A stretch of 48,596 nucleotides of DNA, from the NCBI GenBank assembly GCA_009840575.1, contig VXNO01000043.1, positions 1 to 48,596 on the forward strand. Direction: 5' to 3'. Positions 25,143 to 34,919 of this stretch are shown here, piece by piece (within the stretch, counting starts at the first letter, position 1; each line of letters starts with the position of its first letter). The notes beneath the pieces were generated by a model. The model was given only the letters and a program-made list of their open reading frames with translations. It ran no database searches and was not told the origin of the DNA. A program made the translations under genes and the position numbers. The stretch comes from Chloroflexota bacterium (GTDB taxonomy: Bacteria > Chloroflexota > Anaerolineae > Aggregatilineales > Phototrophicaceae).

Positions 25143-26264
25143 ATGAAATACCCACCCTTTGAAATCGAAAACTTCTTCCGCCAGTACGAATTCAGCTCGC
25201 CCTACCAGCTCAGCGCGTCGGATTGTGAACCGCTGACGCTGCCCGAACTGCTGGAATACGCTAGCCCGGCGCGCCGCCAGCAATTCGAGTCGCTGTGGCT
25301 GGGTTATACCGAGGCGCAGGGGCATCCCGAGCTGCGCGCTGCCATCGCGGATATGCACGCGGGCATTGAGCCGCAACAGGTACTGACAGTTGTGCCCGAA
25401 GAAGGCATCTTCCTGGCGATGAACGCGCACCTAAACGCCGGCGACCATGTTGTGGCTATCTATCCCGCTTTTCAGTCGCTCTACGAAATCGCCCGCGTGA
25501 AAGGCTGTGAGCTTTCGTACTGGCAGCCGCAGCGCACAGAAGACGGCTGGGATTTTTGTGTCGATGAACTGGCAGCGCTCATCCGCCCGGATACGCGCAT
25601 GCTCATCATCAATTTTCCGCATAACCCCACCGGCTACCTGCCCAGCCAAGCCGACTTCGCGCGCATCATCAAGCTGGCAAGCGCGCGCGGCCTGCTGCTA
25701 TTTTCGGACGAGATTTATCGCTTCGCCGAGCAAGACCCGGCGACGCGCCTGCCCTCGGCTTGCGAAGTTTATGAAAGGGCGATCGTACTGGGCGGGCTTT
25801 CCAAATGCTTTGGCGCGCCCGGCTTGCGCACGGGCTGGCTGATTACGCGGGACGAGCGGCTGCTGAACGAATGCCAGGAGCTCAAGAGCTACACGACCAT
25901 CTGCGCGAGCGCCCCCAGCGAGATTATGGCCATCATCGCGCTGGAGAATTGGCAGGCGCTCGTGGGGCGCGCCATCGACATCGTCCAGCGGAACATCGCC
26001 AGCGCAAAAGCCTTCTTCGGGCGCTACCCCGATTTGTTTTGGGTGGGTTATCCGCGCTGTGGCACAATTTCGCTGGCTGAGCTAAGAGCCGAGATGCCCG
26101 TCAGCGAATTCGCCGCAGCCATCGTGCGCGAACAAGGCGTGATGGCGCTGCCGGGCAATATCATGCACTTCGCCGGCAACTACTTCCGCCTGGGCTTTGG
26201 TCGGCGCGCCCTGCCGCAGGCATTCGAGCCCTTTGAGCAATTCATTCACGACCACTTGCTCTAG
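25143..26264 (+). CDS. Pyridoxal-phosphate aminotransferase, class I/II fold
   Basis: A 373-residue aminotransferase. The substrate/cofactor-site motif NFPHNPTGYLP is followed by DEIYRF, and the Schiff-base lysine is in GGLSKCFGAPGLRTGW. The conserved C-terminal arginine is in FRLGFGRR. GAPGLRTGW is typical of alanine/aspartate-type or MalY/tryptophanase-like class II relatives. The preferred amino acid cannot be predicted. The ATG at 25143 has GAGG about 10 bases upstream. Its last 23 bases overlap the end of the convergent propeller gene. Confidence 0.88.
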   Translation: MKYPPFEIENFFRQYEFSSPYQLSASDCEPLTLPELLEYASPARRQQFESLWLGYTEAQGHPELRAAIADMHAGIEPQQVLTVVPEEGIFLAMNAHLNAGDHVVAIYPAFQSLYEIARVKGCELSYWQPQRTEDGWDFCVDELAALIRPDTRMLIINFPHNPTGYLPSQADFARIIKLASARGLLLFSDEIYRFAEQDPATRLPSACEVYERAIVLGGLSKCFGAPGLRTGWLITRDERLLNECQELKSYTTICASAPSEIMAIIALENWQALVGRAIDIVQRNIASAKAFFGRYPDLFWVGYPRCGTISLAELRAEMPVSEFAAAIVREQGVMALPGNIMHFAGNYFRLGFGRRALPQAFEPFEQFIHDHLL

Positions 26265-27672
26265 CGCAACCCTTGACGGAATAGACTACGGCTTTCCGCA
26301 ATTCCAGCAGCAGGCGGAAGGGCTGAGCGCCTAGGGATGCGACCGTTTTATCACACCAGCGCAAAGGCAGGCTCGCGCCGTCCCCGCGTATGGCAGGGCA
26401 GTCATCCAGGCTCAAGCCCGCCACCGCTTCGCCCGCCTGGTTGATTATCGTCGCGCGCAGGCCGCCGCCCCTTGATACCTGGGCATTCAACCGCAGTTGC
26501 CGCCCCGTCATTCGCAGCGGCACAGTCCGTATCAGCGCCGTTTGGCTGTCCTGGCGCGGGGCATAGCCGGCAAAGCGATCGAGGGGCAGCGTCGCCAGAT
26601 TGAGCGAGCCTTCACGCCAGTCATTGTGGCGACCGTTGCTGCCGCCGTAAAAGATATAGATTTCGCCTCTGTGCACGAAGGGCGCTGCCGCATAGATGCA
26701 GCCACAATCGGCTGCGCCATCCGGATACGCGCCGTCCCCACGCGGGATCAGCGGCTCGCCCGGGCAGATGCGCCGCCATTCAGAAGTGTCGCTGCTGACC
26801 GCCAGTTCGGTATCTACGCAATCCCAATCCGCCGCGTTTTCATCGCCCTTATGGAAGATGGCTGGCAAGCCGATGTATAGGTCTTGATAACGCGCGATAG
26901 GCATGGAATAAATCTGATCATGAGCGCCAGCGCCGCGCAGTATCTCGACCGGCTGCGACCAGTGCCGGAAGTCGCGGCTTTCGCTGCGCAATACAGTGCG
27001 GACTCCACGAAAAGCGTCCGCCGACCAGCCGCGCGTGATGCAAACATAGCGGTCAATTTCCGGCGACCAGAGGGCGTTGTTGTGCGTATCGCCGACAGCG
27101 TCATGCTGCGGCCAGGGCTGCGGCTGCGACCAACGCAAACCATCGGCGGAGAAACAACTGGCCATACGCCCCAGCCGCGGATTGCGATGAATGAACTTGT
27201 AGCGCCGGGCCAGGTCGGGATCGTTCTCGTCCTTGAGTACGCCACCAGCATGCAGCCCATGTGTAGCGCGGCGCATGACGATGTTGTTTTGGGACGAGCC
27301 GGCGAAGTTGATGATGCCCAGGCGCGGCTTGTCCCAGTGAATGCCATCGCGCGAGGTCGCATAGAGCAAACCCTCTTCGCGCTCGCCGCCATAGTAAGAG
27401 ACTGCGCGCCGGTCGGCAAGAGCGGTACTAGACGATGCTTCATCCTCGATGAAAGACTTGTACCAACATTTGAAGAGCTGCTCGTCCTCATCGTAGACGA
27501 CATTGGGATACACATTATCCAGGCGCGCTTCCCAGGCTTTTGGCGGCTTGGCGCGACTCTCTTCGCGGAAGAGCGGGTTGGCGGGGGATTTTTCGACCTG
27601 GCACAGCCTCAGGCGCGCCGCCTCGCTCCATTCAATGGCGCGCGGATGAATCAGCAGGAGTGGATTAGCCAT
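26242..27672 (-). CDS. Five-bladed beta-propeller glycoside hydrolase-like protein (GH43/GH32/GH130-like)
   Basis: A 476-residue cytoplasmic protein. Repeated propeller blades are recognisable: YATSRDGIHWDKP, CFSADGLRWSQP and LRSESRDFRHWSQP each carry the SxDGxxW pattern. DNVYPNVVYDEDEQLFKCWY and THNNALWSPEIDRYV lie near the active-site face. A C-terminal beta-sandwich (RLNAQVSRGGGLRATI) follows, as in family 32-like enzymes. Activity on plant side-chain sugars fits its place as the last gene of the leftward catabolic set. The start at 27672 has GGGGGCGACT upstream. Upstream in-frame methionines at 27705 and 27762 lie within the next gene. Confidence 0.72.
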   Translation of the reverse strand: MANPLLLIHPRAIEWSEAARLRLCQVEKSPANPLFREESRAKPPKAWEARLDNVYPNVVYDEDEQLFKCWYKSFIEDEASSSTALADRRAVSYYGGEREEGLLYATSRDGIHWDKPRLGIINFAGSSQNNIVMRRATHGLHAGGVLKDENDPDLARRYKFIHRNPRLGRMASCFSADGLRWSQPQPWPQHDAVGDTHNNALWSPEIDRYVCITRGWSADAFRGVRTVLRSESRDFRHWSQPVEILRGAGAHDQIYSMPIARYQDLYIGLPAIFHKGDENAADWDCVDTELAVSSDTSEWRRICPGEPLIPRGDGAYPDGAADCGCIYAAAPFVHRGEIYIFYGGSNGRHNDWREGSLNLATLPLDRFAGYAPRQDSQTALIRTVPLRMTGRQLRLNAQVSRGGGLRATIINQAGEAVAGLSLDDCPAIRGDGASLPLRWCDKTVASLGAQPFRLLLELRKAVVYSVKGCARASGRE

Positions 27673-27709
27673 AGTCGCCCCCGCAACCAATCCAGATAGG
27701 GGCATCGCC

Positions 27710-29014
27710 CTATGCCGACAAGACACGCCCCGCCTGGGCGATAAAGCGCTCGACCATGTCATCCAGCGCGAAGATGTCTTGCCCGATTAAGAAGGTATGC
27801 GCCTTGTTGTTGAAGTTCGCGTGCCAATGCTCGGGGATAGCGTCTTTGCCATAAACCGCGCCCCAGATGCTGCCGGCTGTCGCGGCGGTGCAGTCGTTGT
27901 CCAAGCCCATCGCCACTGTCTCGCCGATGACCTTGCTGTAGTCCTCGCCGCCGATGGTTAATCCCCAGATTGTCAGCACGGCATTGTTGATTGCGTGGAC
28001 CTTGTGCATGCCGGGGTAGCGGGCATCAACAGCGGCGCGGGCTTGGCGATAATTCTCGATATTTGGCGCTTCGTCCAGCGCCCAGCGGACTTCTCGCGCC
28101 AAATAACATTCAGCAGGGATCTCCTCCAAGCCGATGCGCAGCGCCTTGACGGGGTCATCTACTGCGAAGGCGGCGGCGATGGCTGCCGAGAAATACATCG
28201 CGCCATAGATGCCGTTGCGGCGGTGGCTGACATAGGCATCGCGATGGGCAAATTCCGCCGCTTTTTCCGGGTAGCCGGGCGCGGCATAGCCCCAGGGGTC
28301 AGAGCGGATATCCGCGCCGATATACTGCACACAAGGGTTATCAACATCCGCCGCTTGCAAAGCTGGCACGCCCTTGCGCAAGTTGTCCAGGGCGATGCCC
28401 TCGGCTGTGAAGGCGAATGGCAAATACTTGACCCAAGCCGCGCCCAGATCATCAGTGGTGAAGTCGAGGCCATATTCTTCCAGGATGAGCAGGCCCAGCT
28501 GGGTATAATTGATGTCATCGTCGGTGGGTACGCCGTCCATCTTGGCGGGGGTAAAGTCTTCGCGCCGGCTGGTCTGGTATTTGTGTTCGTGGGGCTGCTC
28601 CGCCTGGCTCCAATAATCCACCAGCGGGTAGCTGTCGCCCAGGTAGGCTGCCCAACGTTCCATGCGCGCCACATCCCAGCCTTCTACGATCGACCCCAGG
28701 GTGCAGCCAGCGCAACGCCCCAGCAGCGCGCCTTCCAGCCGAGCGCGGAAGTCATCCCCCAGCGATGACCACATGCGCCGCGCGCCAGCCGGACGCAAAG
28801 CCTGGATCGCTTCCAGGGCGTCGGGTTCGGCTCGCGCCAGCGCCTCGTCGTCGGGCAAGGCGATCAACTCGTCCAGCTTTTCTTGCAGCGCCGTCTGGAT
28901 TTCCGCCATTTTTTTGGCGACGCCTGCCGCGCCATATTCGGTTTTGAGCATGGCATAGCGGGTGAAACTTGCATCCCAGCCCGATACCGCCTCAGGGTAA
29001 TCAAAGAGTTGCAT
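27710..29014 (-). CDS. ADP-ribosylglycohydrolase-fold protein
   Basis: A 434-residue protein of the ADP-ribosylglycohydrolase family. GALLGRCAGCTLGS, TDDDINYTQLGLLIL and GLDNDCTAATAGSIWGA match the two metal-binding aspartate clusters and the intervening helices. The first ~90 residues are an additional N-terminal arm. In sugar-catabolic loci of this kind, family members are often found without evidence for ADP-ribose chemistry, so a glycosidic hydrolysis role on a sugar conjugate is possible. AAGGAGAA precedes the ATG at 29014. Its stop lies 37 bases upstream of the propeller gene. Confidence 0.85.
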   Translation of the reverse strand: MQLFDYPEAVSGWDASFTRYAMLKTEYGAAGVAKKMAEIQTALQEKLDELIALPDDEALARAEPDALEAIQALRPAGARRMWSSLGDDFRARLEGALLGRCAGCTLGSIVEGWDVARMERWAAYLGDSYPLVDYWSQAEQPHEHKYQTSRREDFTPAKMDGVPTDDDINYTQLGLLILEEYGLDFTTDDLGAAWVKYLPFAFTAEGIALDNLRKGVPALQAADVDNPCVQYIGADIRSDPWGYAAPGYPEKAAEFAHRDAYVSHRRNGIYGAMYFSAAIAAAFAVDDPVKALRIGLEEIPAECYLAREVRWALDEAPNIENYRQARAAVDARYPGMHKVHAINNAVLTIWGLTIGGEDYSKVIGETVAMGLDNDCTAATAGSIWGAVYGKDAIPEHWHANFNNKAHTFLIGQDIFALDDMVERFIAQAGRVLSA

Positions 29015-29052
29015 GATTTTTTCTCCTTCAATTCGTTTTTTTCTTTGTTGAT

Positions 29053-30030
29053 TTAAGCGATTCCAAACAACTTCTGCGCATTCTCGGCGAGGATTTTGCG
29101 CTTATCCGTCGCGCTGCATTCGATGCTCCGCGCGTGTTCCAGCATGACATCGATGCTGACCCAAGGATGGTCACTGCCAAAGAGCAGTCGGTCGGCACCG
29201 GCGAAGGCAAAGGCGAATTGCAGCGCCAGCGCATCGGGCGCAACAGTATCCAGGTAGACGCGCCGATAGGTCTCGCGGGGCGATTGCGTGATATGCTCGC
29301 GGCCGCGGCGCTTGACTTCAGTCTGCTCGATGACTCGCCCCATCACATAAGGCAAAACGCCCCCGGCATGTGGATGCACCACGGTCAATTGCGGATGCCT
29401 TTCCATGACGCCGCCCAAGATTAGCCGCAACATGGCGATAGAAGTATCGACCATGAAGCCGAACATGGGGATCATGCTGTGCGCCTGGATTGCCTGCCCC
29501 CAGGTCGGCACGTTTGGGTGCAGTACCAGCGGAACGCCCAAGGCGGCGCATTCGGCATACAGCGGCTCGAAGCGCGGGTCGTCCAGCGGCGCGCCATTGA
29601 TATGTGAAGGCGTGAAGACGCCTCGCAGACCCAGTTCATGGGTAGCGCGGCGCAGCTCATCAATGGCGGCTGGCACATTATCCAGCGGCAGCGAGGCGAT
29701 GCCGGCAAAGCGCTGCGGATGTCGGGCGCAAAGCCCAGCGACAGCCTCGTTGCAGATGCGCGCGCCCGCCACAGCCAGCTCCGCATCCAGCAGGTCGGGG
29801 CTGGGGATGTTGACGCTGAGCAGGCTCATATCCACGCCGCAGCGATCCATATCCGCCAGCTTGCGCGCCGGGCTGTAATCATCCAGCGACAGGCGGAAGC
29901 GCTGAACGCCATAATCAATCAGATAAACGCCATCCCCGCCCGTCGTCTGTACACTGCCGCGATTTTTCAGCAGCAGCTCGGCATAGCCACGCGGGAAGAT
30001 GTGACTCTGGCAATCGATGACGACGCTCAT
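29053..30030 (-). CDS. Amidohydrolase-family TIM-barrel protein (ACMSD-like)
   Basis: A 325-residue amidohydrolase of the ACMSD/COG2159 group. The family includes decarboxylases and lactonases that need one metal. The usual HxH at the barrel N-terminus reads QSH (DCQSHIFP), so the first ligand is Gln. Other ligands look normal: VLHPNVP carries the next histidine, VVHPHAGG the next, and FGSDHPW the aspartate. A sugar-lactone hydrolase would fit the pathway. The ATG overlaps the upstream oxidoreductase stop (ATGA). Confidence 0.82.
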   Translation of the reverse strand: MSVVIDCQSHIFPRGYAELLLKNRGSVQTTGGDGVYLIDYGVQRFRLSLDDYSPARKLADMDRCGVDMSLLSVNIPSPDLLDAELAVAGARICNEAVAGLCARHPQRFAGIASLPLDNVPAAIDELRRATHELGLRGVFTPSHINGAPLDDPRFEPLYAECAALGVPLVLHPNVPTWGQAIQAHSMIPMFGFMVDTSIAMLRLILGGVMERHPQLTVVHPHAGGVLPYVMGRVIEQTEVKRRGREHITQSPRETYRRVYLDTVAPDALALQFAFAFAGADRLLFGSDHPWVSIDVMLEHARSIECSATDKRKILAENAQKLFGIA

Positions 30031-31073
30031 GCGGTATTTCCCTGGCGCAGCGGGTCGGCAATATCAACATAAGCGCCGCTGGCGAGCGACTCGATGGCGG
30101 CTTGGATGACAGCCAGCACGCGCAGGTTCTTGCGGCCGCTGAAATGTGGCTCTTCGCCGCCGCGCAGATACTCATGCCAGCGGTCAAAGAACAGCGACCA
30201 GGGCTGGCTGGGCGGGCGTCCGCGGTCGAGGTCGATTTCCGCGAAAGATTCGCCGCGCCGGGCAAATTCATAAGTCATTTGATCCTTGGACATGTGCAAG
30301 CCGCGGCAGCGCAATACCCCGCGCGAGCCCTCCAGCCGCAGCCCATAACAATCCGACTGCGCGGAATAGCCGGCGTGGTAGAGCAGGCGCTCCCCGCCCT
30401 GGCCGCGCAGCACAGCGTTGATCATGCAGGCGCTGTCATACACGGACCAACTGGGCATAAAGCCATCGCAGAAGATGGCTTCGGGCATGAGCATCGGCAA
30501 GATGCCAAACAGGCAGTCCAGGTGGTGGCAGGTCATCTCCCATAACACCGGCTGCTCAAAGCCCGCTAGGTTCTTGGCTTGGTGGCGCGGCTTGGCGTTG
30601 AAAAAGAAGATTTGCTCGATGCTGCCCAGCTCGCCCGCGGCAACGAATTCAGCGACAACCTGATAATGGCGGAAGTAGCGCATCTGCTGCCCGACGCACA
30701 GGCGCAAACGCTGCTGCGCCGCCAGGTCAACCAGCGCACAAGAATTGGCATAGTTGTTGGTCAAGGGCTTGGCGACTAAAGGCGAAAGCCCCGCAAGCAA
30801 CGCCGCCTTTGCCTGGCTATAGTGCAGCTCCGAGGGCGTATTGATGAGCGCGACATCGGCATCTGTCTGCTGGAGCGCCGCGCCCAGGTCGCGGAAAAGC
30901 GCCGCTTCCGGCAAGCCATAAGCGTCGGCCGCCCGCTGCAAGGCCGCCGGGTTGATATCGACCACCGCCGCGATTTCCTGCCAGGGCTTCTGCGTCAGCG
31001 ACCGCAGCATTGAGCGGGTTAAGCCGCCCATGCCGACGACGATGGAACGGATTGGCTCTGCTGCATTCTTCAT
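30027..31073 (-). CDS. Gfo/Idh/MocA-family oxidoreductase
   Basis: A 348-residue NAD(P)-dependent sugar oxidoreductase. The Rossmann start VGMGGLTRSMLRSL precedes a DINPAAL acidic residue that usually favours NAD. The usual EKP motif reads VAKPLTN, so the lysine is kept. CHHLDCLFGIL supplies the histidine of the active site. A cytoplasmic role on the carbohydrate released by the neighbouring lyases is likely. AGGAG lies before the ATG. It is coupled to the amidohydrolase gene by a 4-base overlap. Confidence 0.87.
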   Translation of the reverse strand: MKNAAEPIRSIVVGMGGLTRSMLRSLTQKPWQEIAAVVDINPAALQRAADAYGLPEAALFRDLGAALQQTDADVALINTPSELHYSQAKAALLAGLSPLVAKPLTNNYANSCALVDLAAQQRLRLCVGQQMRYFRHYQVVAEFVAAGELGSIEQIFFFNAKPRHQAKNLAGFEQPVLWEMTCHHLDCLFGILPMLMPEAIFCDGFMPSWSVYDSACMINAVLRGQGGERLLYHAGYSAQSDCYGLRLEGSRGVLRCRGLHMSKDQMTYEFARRGESFAEIDLDRGRPPSQPWSLFFDRWHEYLRGGEEPHFSGRKNLRVLAVIQAAIESLASGAYVDIADPLRQGNTA

Positions 31074-31094
31074 AGCGCTCTCCTGTTTACCTTG

Positions 31095-31883
31095 CTAGCC
31101 ATCGAGCAGCGCCAGCAACTGACTGTGATTGGCGCGCACAGCATTTTTGCGGTCATGCCATTGATGCGGCTCAAGCGTGTAATAGCCGGCATAACCATCG
31201 GCCTGCAAAGCCCGCACCTGCGCTTGCATATCGACAATGCCAGCGTCAATCGCCACCACGCCCTGTTCATGCGACCAATTTTTGAAATGCACAGCGACCA
31301 GCGCATCCCGCACCTGCGCATAACCAGCGGGGAATGCCTCTTCGCCGGACTGGGCGGCGTTACAAGGATCCCACACGATGCCGATGCCCAACTCGCGCGC
31401 GATTTTCGCCAGGTTTGCGCCGGTATCGCTATAGATGCTGGAGGCGTTTTCCAACAGCGCCTCGATGCCCTCGCGAGCGCAGAGCTCGACAGCGCGCCCC
31501 AGATGATCGTATATCTCGGCGGGGATGGCTTCGTCACGAGACCCGCGGCGGAAGGTGAATAGTGTCATGCGCCGCAGCCCCAGGCGCTCCATACGCCGGA
31601 AAGCCAAAGGCAGGTCATGCTCGAAGGTGCGAGCGATGACTTCCGCATCCAGCGGTCCTTTGAAAAAGCCGGGGCTCACGCCAATCAGTTCCAAATCATG
31701 ACGAGCGACCGTCGCGGCGACTTCGTCTAGGGCGCGCTGCGTAACATGCGGGAAGCGACCGCCTTCCAGCTTGCGCAATTCATAGGCGCGGATGCCCAGC
31801 GGCAGGCAGAAATCAACCGCCGCGGCGAAAGAGTCGTCGACTTCGTCGCTGATGATGGCGATCCGCCCTCTCCAGTCTGTCAT
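31095..31883 (-). CDS. Sugar phosphate isomerase/epimerase-type TIM barrel
   Basis: A 262-residue xylose-isomerase-like (AP endonuclease 2 family) TIM barrel. The metal-binding positions are recognisable: LLENASS (Glu), VWDPCNA (Asp) and VHFKNW (His). The C-terminal YTLEPHQW supplies the second Glu. Members isomerise or epimerise ketoses and inosose derivatives, or dehydrate them. No specific sugar can be named. AGGAG precedes the ATG at 31883, which was preferred over the upstream start at 31907. Its stop is 21 bases before the Gfo/Idh gene. Confidence 0.85.
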   Translation of the reverse strand: MTDWRGRIAIISDEVDDSFAAAVDFCLPLGIRAYELRKLEGGRFPHVTQRALDEVAATVARHDLELIGVSPGFFKGPLDAEVIARTFEHDLPLAFRRMERLGLRRMTLFTFRRGSRDEAIPAEIYDHLGRAVELCAREGIEALLENASSIYSDTGANLAKIARELGIGIVWDPCNAAQSGEEAFPAGYAQVRDALVAVHFKNWSHEQGVVAIDAGIVDMQAQVRALQADGYAGYYTLEPHQWHDRKNAVRANHSQLLALLDG

Positions 31884-31955
31884 GTCGCTCTCCTGAATGC
31901 TTGTCAAATGCGCTAATTGTAACTTGTCCGCATGGTCGCCAGCCTTTCAGCCCCA

Positions 31956-34919
31956 TCATGTCGGGTCGAGTTCAAGCGGCGATTCACTCAGCGTTGCCAG
32001 GATGGACGGCACATAGCGCATCTGCTGCGCCATCGCCTTGCCCATGCCGCTGTGGTCGATACCCACGGGGAAGCGCCCGATAACACCCAGCCCGCGCTGT
32101 AAATAGCCGCCGACCTCTACATCGCCCGAGATTGACCAAGCCGCCGCCAAGCCTTCCAAGACCCATTGCGTGCATTGAAACTTGCCGCCCAAAGTGCGAT
32201 TTGCGCAACTGGTATAGCGGAAGTAGCCGCTTTCATGGTCAAAAGTGTTGGCGATCAACCAGCGCGCCCCGCCCAGAATCGCCTCGGCAACGGCAGGATC
32301 GCCCGTGTGGCGATAGTAGCGCATCAAGCCTGAAAGCAGCACGCCGACCATGAAGCCGGCCTCGCCCCGACAGCGGGGGTAGCCACAGCCACAATGGCTA
32401 TCGGTCAGTATGCGCTCCCAGCCGCCACCTGGCGACTGCCGCTCCAACACGCGCTCTACCAAGATGCTGGCGGCATTCAAAGCGGCGGGGTCATCCAGCC
32501 AGGCTAGCGCGCACAAATGAATCAAATGCCAGCCAGCCTCACGCGCATTGCTGAAGTCGTAGGCTTCAAAGAAGCGCGCTTGCAAGAGCCAGCCGCGCGT
32601 TTTTTGCAGCGATTCCGCAACCGCCGCGTCGCCAGTGAGCAGCCAGTGCAGCAGCGGACCCTCGACCCAGGTATGCGATGGTATCAAGTTGGTGCCGCGC
32701 ATCTTGCTGCGGAAGAAGGGCGGCAGGTAGCCACCCAGGTGCCCAGGTATGTGCATGGCTTGCCCGCCGATGTTCGCCGCAACTGCTGAAAAATTGACCG
32801 TGTCGACATCAGCCAGGTGTCGCGCCGCAGCCGCAGCCCAGGCCGCCCAACCCACATCGCCGCCGCGCAGGAATTCGCTGTAGCCGCAATAAATCGAGTC
32901 GTATTCGTTATTGCCCCAGGACCAGCCACTTTCACCATACCAGTCGCCGAAATTGAGCTGTCCATAGGCGCGGTGCGCTTCGCGGTCGTCAACGAAGGAC
33001 TGCAGGGCACGGTCAGTCAAGGCCTCATAGCTGGGCAAAAGCGAATCCTGCCGAGCGCCGATGGGTGGCAAAACGCCCGTGCTGTTGAGGTAATCGATGG
33101 CTGGGCGAGCCAGCGGCGGCGCTTCCAGCCAATCGAATGCGCGCGCCTCCGCCCCGAAGTCAAGCAGGATGTCGCTGGTCAATGCCAAGCCAGCTTTGAG
33201 CCTGTAGCCGGCTGCGTCCAGCCAGAAATACAGCCGGTGCGCGGCGTCTTCATCGCCAGGCAATTCGCGTCCAGCGCGTTCGGGCAATAGACAAATGTCG
33301 ATGCCTTGCGCATCGACTGTGAGAGCCTTGGGGTAGCTCTGCCAGAAATGCCGCAGCCCGATGCCCAGCGAGCCAGCGTCGCCATGCACGCGGATATGCC
33401 CAGCAGCGCGCCCCGCCCGGGCTTCTCGACAGATTTCGTGCCACTGGTCATGGTCATGGCGCAGTTGCCATTCGTCCGCCAGGGATGATTGCCTGCCGGC
33501 ATGGTCCACGCGCTGCCCGGCGAAGGGGATGCGCAGGCTGAATTCTCGCAGCGACAAGAGCGCGTCGCTCTCGTCAGAGGCTTCTGCATGCTCTGGCGCA
33601 AGCACTTCCAGGCGATGCCTCAGGCGAATGAAGCGCTGCCCACTGTAAAATTGTAGCCACAATTTGCTGCGCAGTTGAGCGACTCCGCGCGCATCCTGAT
33701 GCTCGATAACATAGGTCGCTTTATGCTCATCGCGGCGGATGGGCTTGAGCGCGCTGGCTCGCAGCCTCGTGCCATCCGCCAGCGTCGCGCAAAATCGCCA
33801 GTCGGCAAGGCGCAGATCGCGCAAAGTGATGCCAAGCCCGTCGGCAGCGGCTTCTATAGGCAGCTCGCTGTTGATATGCAGAGCGGCAGCCGACACAGTC
33901 TGTGGCAGGCGCGTCTCAATCAGCGCCCACTGCGCCGAGCCATCTTCCCAGCGGCTTTGGATGCGCGCGCGGGCTGGCAGCGTCTCGTCGCCGGCGCGCA
34001 GGTGGCAATCATCCAGCTCTGGGGCGGCTCCACGCGCCAATGGCAAGCCAAAACCCAGCGGCAAGCCGGTCAAGTCGGCAGCGGCGGGGCTGAAGATCTC
34101 CAGCGGCACGACGACCTCCCGCTTCGGCTGCGGCTGCGGTGATCGCGTCGCGAATTGCAGCGTGGCAGTCGCCATTTCACCAGACTGGTCACGGGCGCTG
34201 ATGCGGGCGGTAAGCTGCTGGTCAGGCGGCAAGCCAGCGAAAGTCAACTGATGCAACCGACCCGCTCGCCCGCTGGTCATGCTGATTTCCTCGCCAGCCG
34301 CACCCATCAAGCGCGCCTCGGCCGCAGCCGCCAGGTCGGTCGTGAAATGCAGCTCTACATCGTAGCCGCCAGTCTCGGTCTTGCGCAGCCGGTGCTGCAG
34401 TCGCTCAATGCTCGGCACATAGCGGCTGGGCTGCGGGCGCTCATGCAGCAGCGCGAAGCTCTCGATGCGGTAGCGGCCGCTGCCCACGGCGCTCATCTGC
34501 AAGACTTCCATTTCGCCGATGAATTCCACCACTTGGTCCGCCACGATCAAATGTGAGCGGTTGTCTTGTCGGCGCGGCTCTATGCGCCCGATGTCCCTAT
34601 CGCCCAGCTTTAATTCCAGCGGGTGCGCTTCGCCCACCGCCAGGTAGATGACGATGCCGATATAGCGCGGACCAGTGTGGTCCGCTTGCTGCTCGATTGT
34701 CTGCCAGAAGCGATGCCGCAGCCGCGAGACGATGCCCGCCTGCGCAACAGCCGACGAACGCACGATGCTCGGCACAGGATAGGCGCTCAAGCCCAGATCA
34801 GGCGTGAAGGTATCCAGCTTTTCGCTATCGATGGCGCGCCAGCTGTAAGTGCGCGGGTCCTCCAGCAGCGCCTGGATGCGCGCCGGCTCCTTGATATCGA
34901 TATGGGGAAGCAAGTTCAT
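31956..34919 (-). CDS. PcRGLX/YetA-like protein (PL26-type exo-rhamnogalacturonan lyase family)
   Basis: A 987-residue intracellular protein, with no signal peptide. Residues 1-180 are an unassigned beta-rich region. A fibronectin III-like segment occupies ~185-265. The RIFT-barrel domain follows, with LPLGFGLPLARGA and SRWEDGSAQWALI, which match the YetA/PcRGLX family. The C-terminal half is an alpha/alpha toroid with GDWYGE and WGNNEYD near residue 655-672, and HTWVEGPLLHWLL. Exo-RG lyases remove disaccharides from rhamnogalacturonan I. Assignment rests on fold-level motifs, so another uronyl lyase or hydrolase is possible. Its ATG overlaps the glycosyltransferase stop (AATGA), and AGGACTG precedes it. 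Confidence 0.72.
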   Translation of the reverse strand: MNLLPHIDIKEPARIQALLEDPRTYSWRAIDSEKLDTFTPDLGLSAYPVPSIVRSSAVAQAGIVSRLRHRFWQTIEQQADHTGPRYIGIVIYLAVGEAHPLELKLGDRDIGRIEPRRQDNRSHLIVADQVVEFIGEMEVLQMSAVGSGRYRIESFALLHERPQPSRYVPSIERLQHRLRKTETGGYDVELHFTTDLAAAAEARLMGAAGEEISMTSGRAGRLHQLTFAGLPPDQQLTARISARDQSGEMATATLQFATRSPQPQPKREVVVPLEIFSPAAADLTGLPLGFGLPLARGAAPELDDCHLRAGDETLPARARIQSRWEDGSAQWALIETRLPQTVSAAALHINSELPIEAAADGLGITLRDLRLADWRFCATLADGTRLRASALKPIRRDEHKATYVIEHQDARGVAQLRSKLWLQFYSGQRFIRLRHRLEVLAPEHAEASDESDALLSLREFSLRIPFAGQRVDHAGRQSSLADEWQLRHDHDQWHEICREARAGRAAGHIRVHGDAGSLGIGLRHFWQSYPKALTVDAQGIDICLLPERAGRELPGDEDAAHRLYFWLDAAGYRLKAGLALTSDILLDFGAEARAFDWLEAPPLARPAIDYLNSTGVLPPIGARQDSLLPSYEALTDRALQSFVDDREAHRAYGQLNFGDWYGESGWSWGNNEYDSIYCGYSEFLRGGDVGWAAWAAAAARHLADVDTVNFSAVAANIGGQAMHIPGHLGGYLPPFFRSKMRGTNLIPSHTWVEGPLLHWLLTGDAAVAESLQKTRGWLLQARFFEAYDFSNAREAGWHLIHLCALAWLDDPAALNAASILVERVLERQSPGGGWERILTDSHCGCGYPRCRGEAGFMVGVLLSGLMRYYRHTGDPAVAEAILGGARWLIANTFDHESGYFRYTSCANRTLGGKFQCTQWVLEGLAAAWSISGDVEVGGYLQRGLGVIGRFPVGIDHSGMGKAMAQQMRYVPSILATLSESPLELDPT

